A stretch of 64,000 nucleotides of DNA from Nemania diffusa (GCA_038501195.1 JBBPUQ010000003.1:5176501-5240500); one strand, 5' to 3'. Shown: positions 12,418 through 25,880, counted from the stretch's first letter. The notes: generated from the sequence alone by a model not told the origin. Program-made: numbers and translations.

Positions 12418-13499
12418 ATGGATGCCAAGCGACAGCCGAGCTCCTTTCAGCAGCTCGAGAAGCTAGGAGAGGGCACCTACGCTACCGTACGTCCTCTAAA
12501 CTTGATACTACCACAGCTGCCTTTTAACTTCGCTGCATTTACATCTCTAACCCCTGCATGCCTTCTCAGGTTTTCAAAGGTCGGAACCGACAGACCGGCG
12601 AACTTGTTGCCCTCAAGGAAATCCACCTCGACTCGGAAGAAGGCACCCCTTCTACTGCCATCCGCGAGATTTCCCTCATGAAGGAGCTTAAGCACGAAAA
12701 CATCGTTGGGCTCCACGATGTTATCCATACAGAGAACAAACTGATGCTCGTTTTTGAGTTCATGGATGGAGACCTTAAGAAGTATATGGACACCCACGGC
12801 GAGCGAGGCGCATTGAAGCCTTTGGTTATCAAGTCCTTCATGTTTCAGCTGCTGAAGGGTATCGACTTCTGCCACCAGAACCGTGTGCTACATCGAGACT
12901 TGAAACCTCAGAATCTCCTGATCAATAGTAAAGGCGCCCTGAAACTGGGAGATTTCGGCCTGGCTCGTGCCTTTGGAATTCCCGTGAATACTTTTTCCAA
13001 CGAGGTCGTCACCCTGTGGTACCGCGCACCCGACGTCCTACTCGGCAGCAGAACATACAACACCAGCATCGACATATGGTCGGCGGGCTGCATTATGGCT
13101 GAAATGTTCACGGGACGGCCTCTGTTTCCCGGCACGACCAACGAGGATCAGATCATCCGCATCTTTCGCATTATGGGCACACCAACCGAACGTACCTGGC
13201 CCGGTATCACAAACTTCCCTGAATATAAGCCGACCTTTCAGCTGTACGCAACCCAAGATCTCCGCGTGATTCTGCCTCAGATCGAGCATCTCGGCATCGA
13301 CCTCTTGAGCCGAATGCTCGTTCTCCGCCCGGAGAACCGCATTAGTGCCCATGAGGCATTGCAGCATCCCTGGTTTTCTGACCTGCTCATTCAACAACAC
13401 CAGATGCAGCAACAGCAACAACCTGCTATACACCCGCAATCCAGAGGTTACGCGCCGCAGGCGGTGCCCCCTCCTGGTTCGTACGATCCGGGATATTAG
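12418..13499 (+). CDS. PHO85: Cyclin-dependent protein kinase, Pho85 family
   Basis: Exons 12418..12486 and 12570..13499; 332 aa. The 83-nt intron splits the glycine loop ([11 protein letters not shown]), and the join is in frame. Visible kinase features are the ATP loop G17-E-G-T-Y, catalytic K39 in VALKE, the cyclin-binding helix PSTAIRE at 50-56, the HRDLKPQN catalytic loop, DFGLAR, and the YRAPDVLLG activation segment. The PSTAIRE context with [19 protein letters not shown] is the Pho85 rather than the Cdc28 form. Pho85-type kinases pair with several cyclins to control phosphate response, glycogen metabolism, polarity and cell cycle. The tail is Gln- then Pro-rich ([14 protein letters not shown]), typical of fungal members. 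The ATG used opens directly into the kinase domain. Confidence 0.95.
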
Positions 13500-13940
13500 T
13501 GGCATACCCAACCGAACCATGAGGAACGTAATTATTGAAGCAGCGGCTTAGTATCTTTAATACCAGAGGCCACAGAGACAGCGGTGCCTTTCGCTAGCAA
13601 AGATGTTTTTGACTACTCTGGAGCGAATTCCGCACGGATTATACTGTTTGGTTGAGGGCAGGCAAACGGGAGAGGGGCGTTTGGGTGTCGGCTGAAGCTC
13701 GTTGTAGAATTTTTCATGTGGCATTTACAGGATCTGATGGCGAAGGGTTCTTTCTTAATGATTACTAAAGTCCCTTCACGGTATATCCTCGCTCTTTAAT
13801 ATCCCGGCCTAAGCAATAGCACCTGGAAGGCATGTCTTCTTCGGAAAGGGCGAGTAGTTATGGGACCCATGCGTCCTTCTCATATCTCTCACACAGAATG
13901 CCACACAGGAACTCATTCTTATTTCACGCTCGTTAAATTA
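13500..13940. other. Short intergenic region between convergent genes
   Basis: 440 nt that must carry the 3' UTRs of the CDK and tafazzin genes. No coding, RNA or repeat feature is visible. Confidence 0.6.
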
Positions 13941-15253
13941 CTACTGCCTCTTGTTGACTAAGCTATTGTCGACGTTGCTCTTGAACTTATCATTTTCGGG
14001 CTCTCTTCTCCACGTCTCGGCCAGTTCGAACCCCGCAGGCTCCTCGTCAGGGTAGCCCAGGCTTCTCCGGACCTTCAAGACCTCTTTGCGCACTCTCCTA
14101 GCGACCTCGGTCCGTATTTTGACAGCCTCTTCTCCGTATTTAAGCTCATCTGGTAGTTCTCCAAGGACGAGCGGCGCCCGGGATTTCATTTCCTGTCGCT
14201 TCACCAATTCCTGCCATTGTGTGCGTAGATCCCCGAAGATCTTCTCGGCGTCGACAGGCTCGCCGAATGCGACCCTGAAGTTAACGCCGAAGCGGGGGAT
14301 AGCGCGTGGCCAACCCCTATCTTCGGACATGACGTGCTGTGTGCCGTCAATGAAAATCGGTAATATGTCGGGCATGGGTTCACTCTCTAAGATCAAGCGA
14401 GACACTCCCCACTTGAAGTATCGCATGAACATCTTTGGATGCTGATGGACACATGCTTCGGGGAAGACGTGGACCCAGCTGTGTCGGTCCTGGGCGTAGA
14501 CCGGGGGTAGGCCCGGGATATCTACTTCATCCGGTACGGCACCGCCAGCGACAGCCGGCTTCACGAAGGGCCGGGCCGATAGTAGCCTGATGGCTTGCGC
14601 CGGAGTGGGCTGGAAGAGCCCACCGCGAGGCGAGTGTTTAAGCCGATGGGTAGGTAATACTTGACCGGCGGAGAAGAATGCACCGAGGAGGCTGTCATGC
14701 GAGCATCAGCTTAAATGCTGCAGGACGAGTGAGGGGGTGAATTGCTCACTCATTTTTAAAACATATGTCATGAGCGCCTAGACCCCAGCGATGGTTGGAG
14801 GGATTAAAAGCGTATCTAAAGGGAAGCACGCCCCACATGAGGGGATCGTCAATTCTGGTGGTGGGAATCAACTCATCAGACCTGGATTCTAGCAGACAGG
14901 CAGAGAGAGGTATGAGGCACAACCAACATACACGCTAATATGATTACATACTGAGTAAAGACGGGTGTCAATGGCTAATTCGCCTGTAATTTGAGGTTGT
15001 TGGTAGAGGAGGGGGACTTGCCTGTAAGCAGACCTCGCTCCCTCTTGTCGACATCTTTCCGCTTATCTAGTATATCGAGGAATTTCTGCAGACCTGTGAC
15101 CTCGACCGAGTTGAGGCCGTATAAGAAGACGCGCGATAGCGAGGCGGTTAGGCCCATGATGAGAGACGAAGCCATGGGCCAAGGTGGTCTTGGCTGCTCT
15201 GGGAGCAGCTTATTGGGCGGAGACGAGGACGGAGACGAAGGTGTAATTGACAT
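13941..15253 (-). CDS. TAZ1: Tafazzin, cardiolipin-remodelling transacylase
   Basis: Four exons: 15253..15022, 14950..14932, 14854..14750, 14691..13941; 1107 nt, 368 aa (yeast Taz1 is 381). Exon 2 is a 19-nt microexon. Intron 1 is a GC-AG intron (donor GCAAGT) and introns 2-3 are GT-AG. The joins rebuild VCNHISVIDDPLMWGVLPF, in which H81-x4-D86 is the acyltransferase catalytic motif and is spelled only by splicing in the microexon. Downstream, HVFPEACVHQHP at about 193-204 corresponds to the FPEG motif with Ala for Gly. Tafazzin moves acyl chains between phospholipids and lysophospholipids at mitochondrial membranes to mature cardiolipin. The start chosen is the first ATG in frame; the frame extends further upstream but without an ATG. 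A hydrophobic stretch at about 28-50 is the likely membrane anchor. Confidence 0.9.
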
Positions 15254-15907
15254 GGTTGGAATAATTAGATGGTAGACGATGGGGACGATGAGGAGCTCAG
15301 GCGTGTAGCCCACTCACTTTCTCCCTCACTCTCACTCCGACACCCGCTCTTTCACTATCTCACGCGCTTTCTAAAATAGAAAAAAAGAGCGACATAGCAT
15401 ATAGATCGAAGTAGAAGGGGCAAGGGAATAGTATGATACTCGTGTAAGAAAAAGCTACATGCTGAATTGATAAAAATGTATGTATCAATCGAGGTAGCAG
15501 CAAAATTACACATGTACCCTGTGATGGGGCGTCTACTTCACCGGTGCTTCTGCAGGAACCACCTGAGTTAAACTTCCAAGTGCTGCCAAGATTTTATAGT
15601 TGACAACGTACTGTACAGTATGCGTACAGTGTTTAAGTGCCTCCACACTACCGGTACCTACCTATGTAGCTAACCCTCGTATTTGGTTATGCAAATACCA
15701 TCCTCTACTTGCATGTGACGCTATGCAGATTGTCTCAATCTATAATAAGTGCTCTACCAGCAGCAGGTATCAAGTAAGGTCACAGCATATACAGTCACAA
15801 CCATGATCGCTTGAGGACAGTTATATTTCCATAACCTATCTAGTCACCGCCGAACCAGGCGTAGGCGTATCTTCCTTTCTGCTCTGCCGTCCTAATTCTA
15901 CGCAATC
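15254..15907. other. Divergent promoter region (TAZ1 / NOSIP-like)
   Basis: 650 nt between divergently transcribed genes, with one ACCTACCTATGTAG word near 15656. A CGCAATC leader precedes the NOSIP-like ATG. No other feature is visible. Confidence 0.55.
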
Positions 15908-17148
15908 ATGTCTCATAGTAGGTTGGTTTCTTAATCTTAGGATCTCTCTCTCTCTCTCCCTGTTTTTGTCTTTCTACATATGTGTGTGTATGTATTGCCA
16001 ACGATAGGAATACCTACTAACAGAAGGCGGTAGGCAAACGCAACACCTCCCGCGCTGTATTCACCTCGTACGAGCGGGAGCTGGCGCGAAAGTCATGGAC
16101 ATCAACATCGGCTCGTCTCAATCGCGAGAGCTTCCTCCCTTTCTCCGCCTGTCGCCTCTGTCTCGAGACCGCTATCGACCCCGTGTCCTGCACCCACGGC
16201 GATATATTCTGTCGCGAATGCGCCCTTAGCAACATACTTGCGCAGAAGAAGGAGATCAAGCGTCTAGAGAAGCTCAAGGGGCAGGAGGATCGCGACGGCC
16301 AGGAACGCCAGGCCCAGCTGGACGCCGAGGCCCACGAGAGAGCCGTGCACGAGTTCGAGATGACGCAGAGCGGGCTCGACGTGCGATCACGAAGCGCCGC
16401 CTCCTCCTCCAAGCCACCGCCGCCCAAGTCCACATCCGATAGTCGCGACAGAGAAGGATCCTCTGTTGTTGAAGGCGATCGTGGAAGCGGAGGTAGAAAA
16501 CGGAAATTCGAAATCGACGAAGACGAGATACAGCGCATCGCCGCCGACGACCGCGCCAAGGCCCGAAAGGCCATCGACGACGAAAAGGCCGCGAGGCCAA
16601 CCCTACCCTCCTTCTGGGTCCCTACTATCACGCCCTCCAGCAACACTCGCGATACCCTCCACGAGCTCGTCAAGAAGAGCAAGACGAATCCCATATGCCC
16701 TGCGTCGCCCGAAGACAAGCCGCATATGTATTCCCTTCACACGTTAGTTAGCGTCCATTTCACCGAGGACGATGACGATAAGCAGGGTAAGAATGGGAAG
16801 ACGGTGCGCGTATGTCCCTCGTGCAAGAAAGGGTTAAGCAACTCGTCCAAGGCTATGTTGGCGAAACCCTGTGGACATGTGCTGTGTGGAAGCTGTGTCG
16901 AGAAATTTATGAAACCAAACAAACATGATCCCCACGCTGCGGAACCGGATGCGCTCCGATGCTACGTCTGCGACACCGACCTCACTGACAACGGGGACCG
17001 CAGCCACGAAGAGAAGCAGAAAGGCAAGAAGAAGCACAAGGAAAGGATACGGCCGGGATTAGTCGAGCTTAGGAGCGAGGGCACCGGCTATTCGGCTAGT
17101 GGCGCCAACCAGGTACGGAAGGACGGCATTGCCGCATTTCAATGTTAA
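15908..17148 (+). CDS. NOSIP-like RING/U-box protein
   Basis: Exon 1 is only 10 nt (15908..15917, ATG TCT CAT A), followed by a 116-nt intron and exon 2 at 16034..17148; 374 aa. The join gives MSHSKRNTSRAVFTSYEREL, the expected N-terminus of the nitric-oxide-synthase-interacting-protein family. An N-terminal zinc-binding U-box/RING half follows (C43-x2-C46, then CTHGDIFCREC), then a coiled charged linker (AQKKEIKRLEKLKGQ). The C-terminal RING half contains CPSCKKG, PCGHVLCGSC and CYVCDTDL, and the protein ends GIAAFQC, as this family does. Such proteins are ubiquitin ligases, and spliceosome association is reported for homologues. A nearer upstream AG in the intron would break frame, so the GGTAG acceptor was chosen. 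The intron carries CT and TG dinucleotide runs. Confidence 0.88.
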
Positions 17149-17480
17149 GCGATGCCGACTGCATCGCATGAAATCTTACTCGAGACCCAACGCCGCACTA
17201 AGGACCGGAAAGATTGGCACAGCCCTTTTACGAAACCTCATACGCCGTCAAGGGGAACGGGCAGAATAGATAGGATATATAGGCATAGCTCCGCTGCTGT
17301 AAGTCTACACAAATCCAACCCTATATACCTGCCTATACCCCTGGCTAAGTTGTCAAATCCATTTACATCATGATATATGTTACAAATATAGAAATCGAAG
17401 CCCTCTTCACCCTTCCTCTTGAAACTAGACAGTACAAAAATGAAATGTATAATAACAAGTCTCTTAAGCTAGGCCTGTAG
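17149..17480. other. Short intergenic region between convergent genes
   Basis: 332 nt holding the 3' UTRs of the NOSIP-like gene and the carrier. No feature is visible apart from a mild AT bias. Confidence 0.55.
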
Positions 17481-19011
17481 CTATTTTCTCCTAATTCGGA
17501 GGATCCTGGGTAGTGCTTCGTGTAGTGCGACTAGCCTCCTGACCCGTCGTTTCCGGAGCTCTATCAGGGCTCCCAAGGTAAAAATGTACAGCTTGAATAG
17601 GAGTTTGTGTATCACGTCTTTGACGAGCATGGTTGTCCCGTGGCTAAGGAAGCTCTTAAGCAACTCGGCACCAATGCCATCGTACAGAGAACCAACTCCC
17701 TCGGACCGGACGATGTGAGTTATTGTACCGAATATGCTTCGTTGGGCAAGATTTTGGATGGCGCGGACCGTACTAGACTTGGTTTCCGCCTTTACTTCGG
17801 TATTGTGATTGACTTTCGTGTTGATCTCATCTGCGTCGCTCGGTTGCTTTTCGTCCGGCTGGTTCGAATCCATGGGTATGCCGGCTTGCAGCCTGGTTTT
17901 GGCAATTTGAAGGGGGTATGTGACGAAACTAGAAATCGCCTTGCTCGTCGCCGCAAATAGAAAGGTCAGCCGGGGGCCCGGGTCATCGTACGTCTGATCG
18001 GCAAAAGTGGTCCTCAGGAACTCCTGGAGAAAGAAGGTGAGGCCCGGGTTTAGCGTCAGCACGAGGCTAGCCGAGTACCCTGCCCAGAAACCGGTAATGC
18101 CCTTCTCTTCCCGTATACTGCGCACGATCTCGCGAACCTCGAGGCCGCTATTGGGGTTTAGCACCGCCGCTGTCTGCTTGCGGGTGACAATGTTGGCTAT
18201 GGGCATGGTGAGGCTGCGCGAGCAGGCGCCGGCGGCCATGCCGACAGCCAGCTCCTCGACTACGCCCAGGCCTCGGCCCTTCGCACGACCGGCCCTCCGG
18301 CGTGATCTCAGGCGTAGGGAACGGAACCACTCATAGAAGAGAAAAAAGAGGAAAGAGTCCAAGACAGATTTGGGAGCATCTGGGTCAGGAGTCAGTCAGT
18401 ACCTATAAATTGACCCTTTTTTTTTGCCATGGAAACTTCCGAAAGTCTCAAGGGTAGGGAGAATGTAGGAAGGAAGAGAAAAGATAAATCTATCTACCTT
18501 GTGCCAGGCCAGTATAGAACGCTCTCAGCCCGCCACCGCCATCGGAATTCCAGATCTGAAAAAACGCGTCGACGATGCCGGCGTTCTTGGCCGTCGGTCG
18601 CGGCGGCGGCTGATCTCGATCCCGGCCTCGAGCCGGTGCCCGTGTGCCGGCTCGTTCGCTTAGAGGACCCCCTTCGGGAGGAGGAGAGGTAGGAGCTGGA
18701 GTAGTAGGTGGAGGACCGGAAGGAGCGGGAGCCGGATGGTCGGCTTCCTCCGGAGCGAGTGCCGGTGCCGGTGTGGGTGCGGGCACGGGACCGGGACGAG
18801 GCCCCCCGGGACGGCGGCGGCGGCGGAGATGCTGCTGAACCTGCAGGCGCGCGATTACTAGGGACAGGGGATACAGACTCCATGTCGATACTAGGGTGCC
18901 GAGGGATCCCGACAAGGCGTGGTGGAGAGCTGGTAGGATGCTGTTGGGATTGTTGGTTGAGAGGGGTGCTGATAATGCCGATGATGATGATGATGGTGAC
19001 GACGGTGGCAT
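17481..19011 (-). CDS. Mitochondrial-carrier-family protein, peroxisomal ANT1/PMP47 type
   Basis: Exons 19011..18498 and 18379..17481; 470 aa, with the intron in frame (GLAQ|DAPKSVLDSFLFF). Three carrier repeats are recognisable by YPLSLVIARLQVQQ, MPIANIVTRKQT and YPLQIAKTRLQ, followed by DGIGAELLKSFLSHGTTML. DAPKSVLDSFLFFLFYEW resembles the peroxisomal adenine nucleotide carriers, which import ATP into peroxisomes for fatty-acid activation. The first repeat has Ser where the PxD/E signature acid should be, and the second lacks it too. The loop after helix 1 carries an insert of about 80 residues rich in Pro, Ala, Arg and Gly, which explains the length against about 320 aa for the family. The tail is strongly basic (LRKRRVRRL). 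The substrate is inferred from family resemblance only. Confidence 0.78.
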
Positions 19012-20571
19012 GGCAGGATCTTTTTTCCTCTCTACAAATGTGTAGAAAGCTCACTTATAGCTGAATGGAGAGGCCTACACGTGGATCCACGAACACCCAA
19101 AATAGCGTCTCGCATGTAGCGGGAGCCGTGCCGGGAGGTTTGGGCCCTCGATGCTTCGAGAACTGGACACCTTTCGAGTGCCAATTCACCCGCCCAGTAA
19201 CGTGGTTGGAGAATGGACAGTGTTGGACAACTCGGTTGAGTTAGGTTGCAAAGTGGTGTTGTGCTGTGCTGTGCTGTCTCGTCGACCTGGTTCCCCCTAC
19301 TATTTGGCGTCGTGCTATTGGGTGTTTGGTGGACTGATCTGTTTGCTCCTTAGGTTGGGCTGATGCCAATTGCTCAAACTAATTAACTGGGTATTGAAGG
19401 TACAAACAGAGCAATCAACTAGGAAGGGATTAGCAATTGTGATGGAACAATATTTTTATACCTCGTGCTACTGTTTATAGATATTACGCCTATATCTACA
19501 GGACTCTCAGTATTCTTTAAGTACGTATATGTACCTAGATGGGTCTAGCTATCTCAGGGGAATGACATCATTGCTGGACCCAAGCTGGGCCCAAGCTGGC
19601 CGCATCGGGAATCCCCACATCCACTAAAAGAACACCAAACTAACTAGCCCAGCTTAGCGTAGTCTAGGTATGTACGGAGTAGAGTTGGATCGCTTGGCGA
19701 ATATAACATGTGATTCCACTGACACCCGAACCAGCGCCGAACCAGGGGGGGGAGCTTGTACTTACATACGTGCGTATAGATTCAGGCAACCTCACATAGG
19801 CATCCAACAACTACATACCAAGGTAGGTAGGGCAGATGACCGGCTCTCCTCAGCTCTACGGGAAACACGCGTCACTTAGACAGGCGGCGAACGCGTGTCG
19901 TGAGGGCATGCATCATGGAATTTCGTGTCCTGCGAACATGGCCAAATTGCTTGCGTCTAGATAGAAAGGTATTCACTGTATTCTGTAACCCTTCACTAAT
20001 CAATTTAGTTGCAACATGCAATGTTTACAAACTGACTTGGGCGAGCGAACTCGGGGTTTATTTTACATAGCGAGTGAGCTAAGCATGTTTCCACCTCTGT
20101 CGTAAGGATGCCGGTATTCCTTGCCTCTCGTGCTATTGCTATGCAGTGCTTTCTATACTAGCGAATATATTCAGAGAAACTTCCATCGTCATCAACCACA
20201 TGCTCATTATGCTGCGTAGCGTGGGTTGACAAGGCCCCCTAACCTAACCTGGCCGTGCATCGTAAACTAAAATCCAAACCAACGCCGGCCTCGTCGAGTC
20301 GCGTTATAACAACTCCAAACCGAGATGATAAGCCATACTAAATGATGTCTGTGGTATATGCCTGAGAAACGCCGCGCCATTGACCAATGTCACTATACAA
20401 CGACACTACCACCTTACCAACGAAGGGGTCGGTGGAGTGACGGGGAAGAGAGAGGATGCCTTAAATCAGACCAGTCCAAATAACGCCGATTTCCATGACC
20501 AATGATATTCGCCCGCCCGCCCGCCTGCCGTCCCGCGTAGTTGGCTACTGAATCAACTAATGACGGGCGTC
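19012..20571. other. Intergenic region
   Basis: 1.56 kb with no recognisable gene. It shows a GTGCTGTGCTGTGCTGT run near 19258, a repeated CCAAGCTGG separated by GGGCCC near 19580, and scattered GTACCTAG/GGTAGG words near 19525 and 19820. It provides the promoter of the carrier gene and the 3' flank of SGF73. Confidence 0.5.
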
Positions 20572-22200
<1,629 letters not shown>

Positions 22201-22760
22201 CCTGAAGCAATCAGGTTGCTAGTACTGTAGATCGTATATTGTGTACTGCCCAGGCTCGGCTACCGTGGGCTTGCGTGATGGTTCGGATGGGAATTCGAGG
22301 GCGCAATGCCGTGCCGAGATGAAATCCGCTCGCTGTACCGATCTGAAAACGGACATGCAACTTAGTAGAAGGTCATGTTGCTTGCTTCCCTAGGCACCTT
22401 AGGTGGACCCACCTAACCGCGCGTATCCATTAACGCACGTTGCAGCGCCCCACAGTACAGTACCTATGCGCTTGTCACTTATCGCGCTTAGCTGTCCATA
22501 CCTTAGATACATAGGTTCTAAGTTTTACCAAATGCCAAGTATGGATCGAAGTAGGCTTAGCGCACTTGCCGCTTTTTCTCAGGCTCGGCTCAGCCAGTTA
22601 TCAGTCAGGTGACTGAGGAGCTAATTTATGCATTATTTATGCAGAGCGAAACGGTCCTTAAACCGTAGGTAGGTTTTAACCGTTAACTGAATCGATATAT
22701 TGTATGCACCCCTGTAGCTTCCAAAACACCTACCAACATCTACGAAGCTGTTTCGCAATC
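22201..22760. other. SGF73 upstream region and edge of the AT-rich island
   Basis: 560 nt. The left part is GC-balanced promoter DNA with CCTTAGGTGG and CAGTACCTATG words. From about 22620 base composition turns AT-rich, marking the start of the transposon-bearing island. Confidence 0.5.
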
Positions 22761-22789
22761 TGTTTTTCTTAAAAACTGAATTTCTAAAC

Positions 22790-23615
22790 ATAAAGGTAGT
22801 TCCCCAACTAAAATTATTAATGCTGTATCATCATTATCAAAAGCTACATACCAAATAATACATAAGCAGACCCTGATGCTAGATAGAATAACTAGACTTG
22901 AAGAAGCTAATCACATCCTTAGCAAATGCCAGAGGACAAAGAACAAGCGATTACAAGCTAGAGGGGTACTTTCTCTAAACGAAGGAATAGGTCTGCAGGT
23001 TTTAAAAGAGGTGGCAGTTCAATAGGGCAAGAAAATGGTGAAAGTAGTGGTCTACGGTGGCCGTCAGCTGTTACTAGGCTATAACCTATGCACTTAACAC
23101 CTTAACCCTATTTTGCTCCACTATATTGACCCAATCGAGCTTAGACTAGCGCAACTTAGCTACACAGGGCTTAGTGCTTAGCTTAATATAGCTTAAGTTA
23201 TATAGTAGAGCTATGTTTTTATAAATGCATTATTGTGTTTAAATGTATATATTATATCAAGCTTATAGTATGTTTATATGAAAACAGAACATAATACTTA
23301 ATCGATTAATATAAAACTAGGCTTGTTTAATGCGCAATTAAACGAGCTTTTTTATTTTGTTTTATTTAACCTTTTCAGCCTTAGAGTTGCTGAATAACCT
23401 GCGTTCAAAGCTAAAAGTTGATCAGATTAAAGGATATAGAGTTAAGTGTATAGGTTTTGACCCAGTAAGGGCTGTGGGCCACCGTAGTGGTCGTCAGAGA
23501 AGGGTATCCGCGCCCGCGCGCCGCTGTAGCATATACAGCAACACTAGTCATAATGCGCGCACTTGTATAATAGATGTAGAGACCTCTAATGAAGAAGATT
23601 CCGATTAATTTGAAT
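22790..23615 (+). mobile_element. Relic of a pogo/Fot1-type (Tc1-mariner) DNA transposon
   Basis: Two fragments of the 3' end of a pogo-type transposase are visible. At about 22890-23030 the frame reads ITRLEEANHI, then RTKNKRLQARGVLSLNEG and LKEVAVQ followed by a stop; this is the coiled, basic C-terminal segment of Fot1-like proteins. At about 23505-23600 a degenerate zinc knuckle reads RRCSIYSNTSHNARTC followed by an acidic tail (VETSNEEDSD). The second Cys of the knuckle has become Tyr, as a G-to-A change would give. AT-rich filler of about 300 nt separates the two pieces. No intact terminal inverted repeats were found. Confidence 0.6.
23315..23348. repeat. 34-nt dispersed repeat, copy A
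   Basis: It begins AACTAGGCTTGTTTAATGCG and matches 30 of 34 positions with 30772-30805. Three of the four differences are G here and A there, as RIP would produce. It lies between the two pogo-type fragments, so it may belong to that element. Confidence 0.65.
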
Positions 23616-23859
23616 TAATTGAATAGTGTTGTTGTTTTTCTGGGATATAGCTGAAATAGGTTCTGAGAACTTTGTCACTAACTGATGGAACACGTTACAG
23701 ATAAACCTTTTGCTGGGATATACAGTTTATATTGTTTCACACTTAACCAATAAGACCTGTACTGTAACTAAAATTGTCACAACTTTTTAGATATTAATAC
23801 TGTCACGATCGGGTTATCTGCCATCATAGCTTGATTGATACTATGGACTAATATTCTAA

Positions 23860-25880
23860 GCTGAAGAAGAAAGAAGAGAACTAACGCCAAGTCTGCCCGT
23901 ATGTGAGAAGTATGTGTACATGAGGAAGCTGGGTATCGATAAGGCTTCTATCGATACGGCCAGAAAACAGGGGTCGTCTGAGCTCAATGGTTTGTATGAC
24001 CATTACAGTGGGTGTCATGAGATTCTATATATCTCAGGCCCTTAGCCTAGACTTAGCCTCCCTTTCTTTTAATCTATATCTCGTTTTCTACTTCAGCTAC
24101 ACTACCCTACTAGGTAGGGCCTTATCAGCTAGATACTTATATATATAGACCCTTCGATATACTAAATTGTCAGCTGGAGTCGTAATGCTATTTGGGCTCG
24201 GCTTAAGCGTATTTTTACTATTAAGAAACGTCTCGTCTAGGAGGAGCCCTGAACATCTTTATCAAAGATCCATTTAGCCTTTGATCTCTGGATATCGCTA
24301 AACCACCAAGTAATACTCGCTGTTTCTACCCATTTTATCGACATGAAGAACAGCCTATAGCAACGACTCCTGACACTGCAATAACAACAAGGCGCCCACT
24401 CGGGTCCGAATCTCGCTTTAATACTTGCAGAAATCATCTAAAACTAGGAAATCATTAACCAACTAGGTACTCTCGTGTCTGGTAATCCGTCTAGTAACAA
24501 TACCTGTGGCCGTGACTTTTTTCGCCAGATTAATCCAGAGCTATCGAGCGACGATGTTAAAAATCGTCGAATTCGATGCTATGGCCATATTTAAACCTGG
24601 TTAAACGTGTGTTTCTATACAATGAGGATTTCGAGTTATTTAAACAGAAATCCCAGATACTCGAGGCACTTAACCGTAATAATAATTACCTAAAGCTTTA
24701 AAGACGGCGAGGGCCAGTTGGCAAGCTTTATAACCTTGTCTCCTTAACGCAGCAAGTATTTCAAGTCAACGATCGAAAAGTTAGATCAAGGTTCTGGCGT
24801 TTCTTTATCTGAGAAATTAACCTACGAGCTCCAGGTTGTTTTAAATATTAATACACGCAGGAACTCTACCTTTCTAATAATCGAAAGCACTGTTTTAAAG
24901 CAGAGCAATATACAGATCTTTTTAACGCGAAATCTTAGCGGAGTTAACCCCCAGAAACGTATTCTGATAGAAAATTACCTCGGAATGGAAGACTAGCGCC
25001 TTCTAACGGAGCTGAAAGAAATACTTAAGCCTCTATATCAGCAGACACTACAAACATAGGGATGGAGCCAGCAAGGTAGTCACGGTGCCCTTTAAGAAGT
25101 ACTAACTGGGATGGCGTATCTGTTAGAAAGATGGAGGATTGGAAAGCCTTATTTGATGATCCGACAACATCTATATACTTACAGGCCAAGTCACAACGTC
25201 GAAAGCGCTGTTTATTATCTATTTCGACCCAAGCGTTACCAGAGCATATACGCGCCGAGTACAGCGATTTTGGCCTGCAGCAACGTGCTGAAAGTCTCTC
25301 TAACGAATCTAAAGTTTACTTCCACCTTTCCGTTTTAAATAGTTTAAAAAAGCTAACTAAATACTAGACCAAACTTGAGAAATGGCCACTTTATACTGGC
25401 TCTACAATCCTATATCCTGGGCTTGGTTTACGCTGGCTAAAAGCACAATAGAGCTATGCAATACAGCTGCTTTAGCTACACAGTACAAAAAATGGGCTCT
25501 ACGAGTACTGGGAACGCTAGTATCGAGATGGCCGGCCTACATCAACGTCCAGGCCGAATACAGCTCGAAGGGATTTATTTAACATACATAAGTGCCAGCC
25601 TCTTACCTCTGAAAAACCCCAGTTTGAAAATTAAGTTCATAGCAGATCCCGGATACATATACAGAACGACTCGGAGCTTGATCATTACCTTCAATTAAAT
25701 CCAATGCAGCTCCAAAACGTTAGTAATCCATCAGCGTAGTGGATTTCGTAGCGCACAACGTTCCCAACAGTGGGCCAGCTGGCTCTGGATATCCTAGCTG
25801 TGTGTCAGACAAGGCTAGGTCCATGGACCATGTTATCCACTACCCACGGTAACAAGCAACAACGCTGTTGAAAAGGGTCG
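23860..25880 (+). mobile_element. Degenerate hAT-family transposase relic
   Basis: Reading through stops and frameshifts gives successive hAT landmarks in order. They are AFDLWISLNHQVILAVSTHF near 24275, QQGAHSGPNLALILAEII near 24385, the decayed MDNASNNDT region as VSGNPSSNNTC near 24480, RRRGPVGKLYNLV near 24705, ELKEILKPLYQQTL near 25010, GSHGAL and YLLERW near 25080-25135, and TTFPTVGQLALDILAV near 25755-25800, the start of the C-terminal dimerisation region. Many Trp, Gln and Asp codons have become stops or Asn, and the DNA is AT-rich, consistent with RIP. Element ends and target duplication could not be found, so the limits are approximate. Confidence 0.72.

Noticed and set aside
13038..13520. 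160-aa minus-strand frame
   Set aside because: It is antisense to the PHO85 kinase domain and carries no independent feature.
16017..16718. 233-aa minus-strand open frame
   Set aside because: It is antisense to the NOSIP-like gene, with no recognisable domain, no ATG context and no splice partners.
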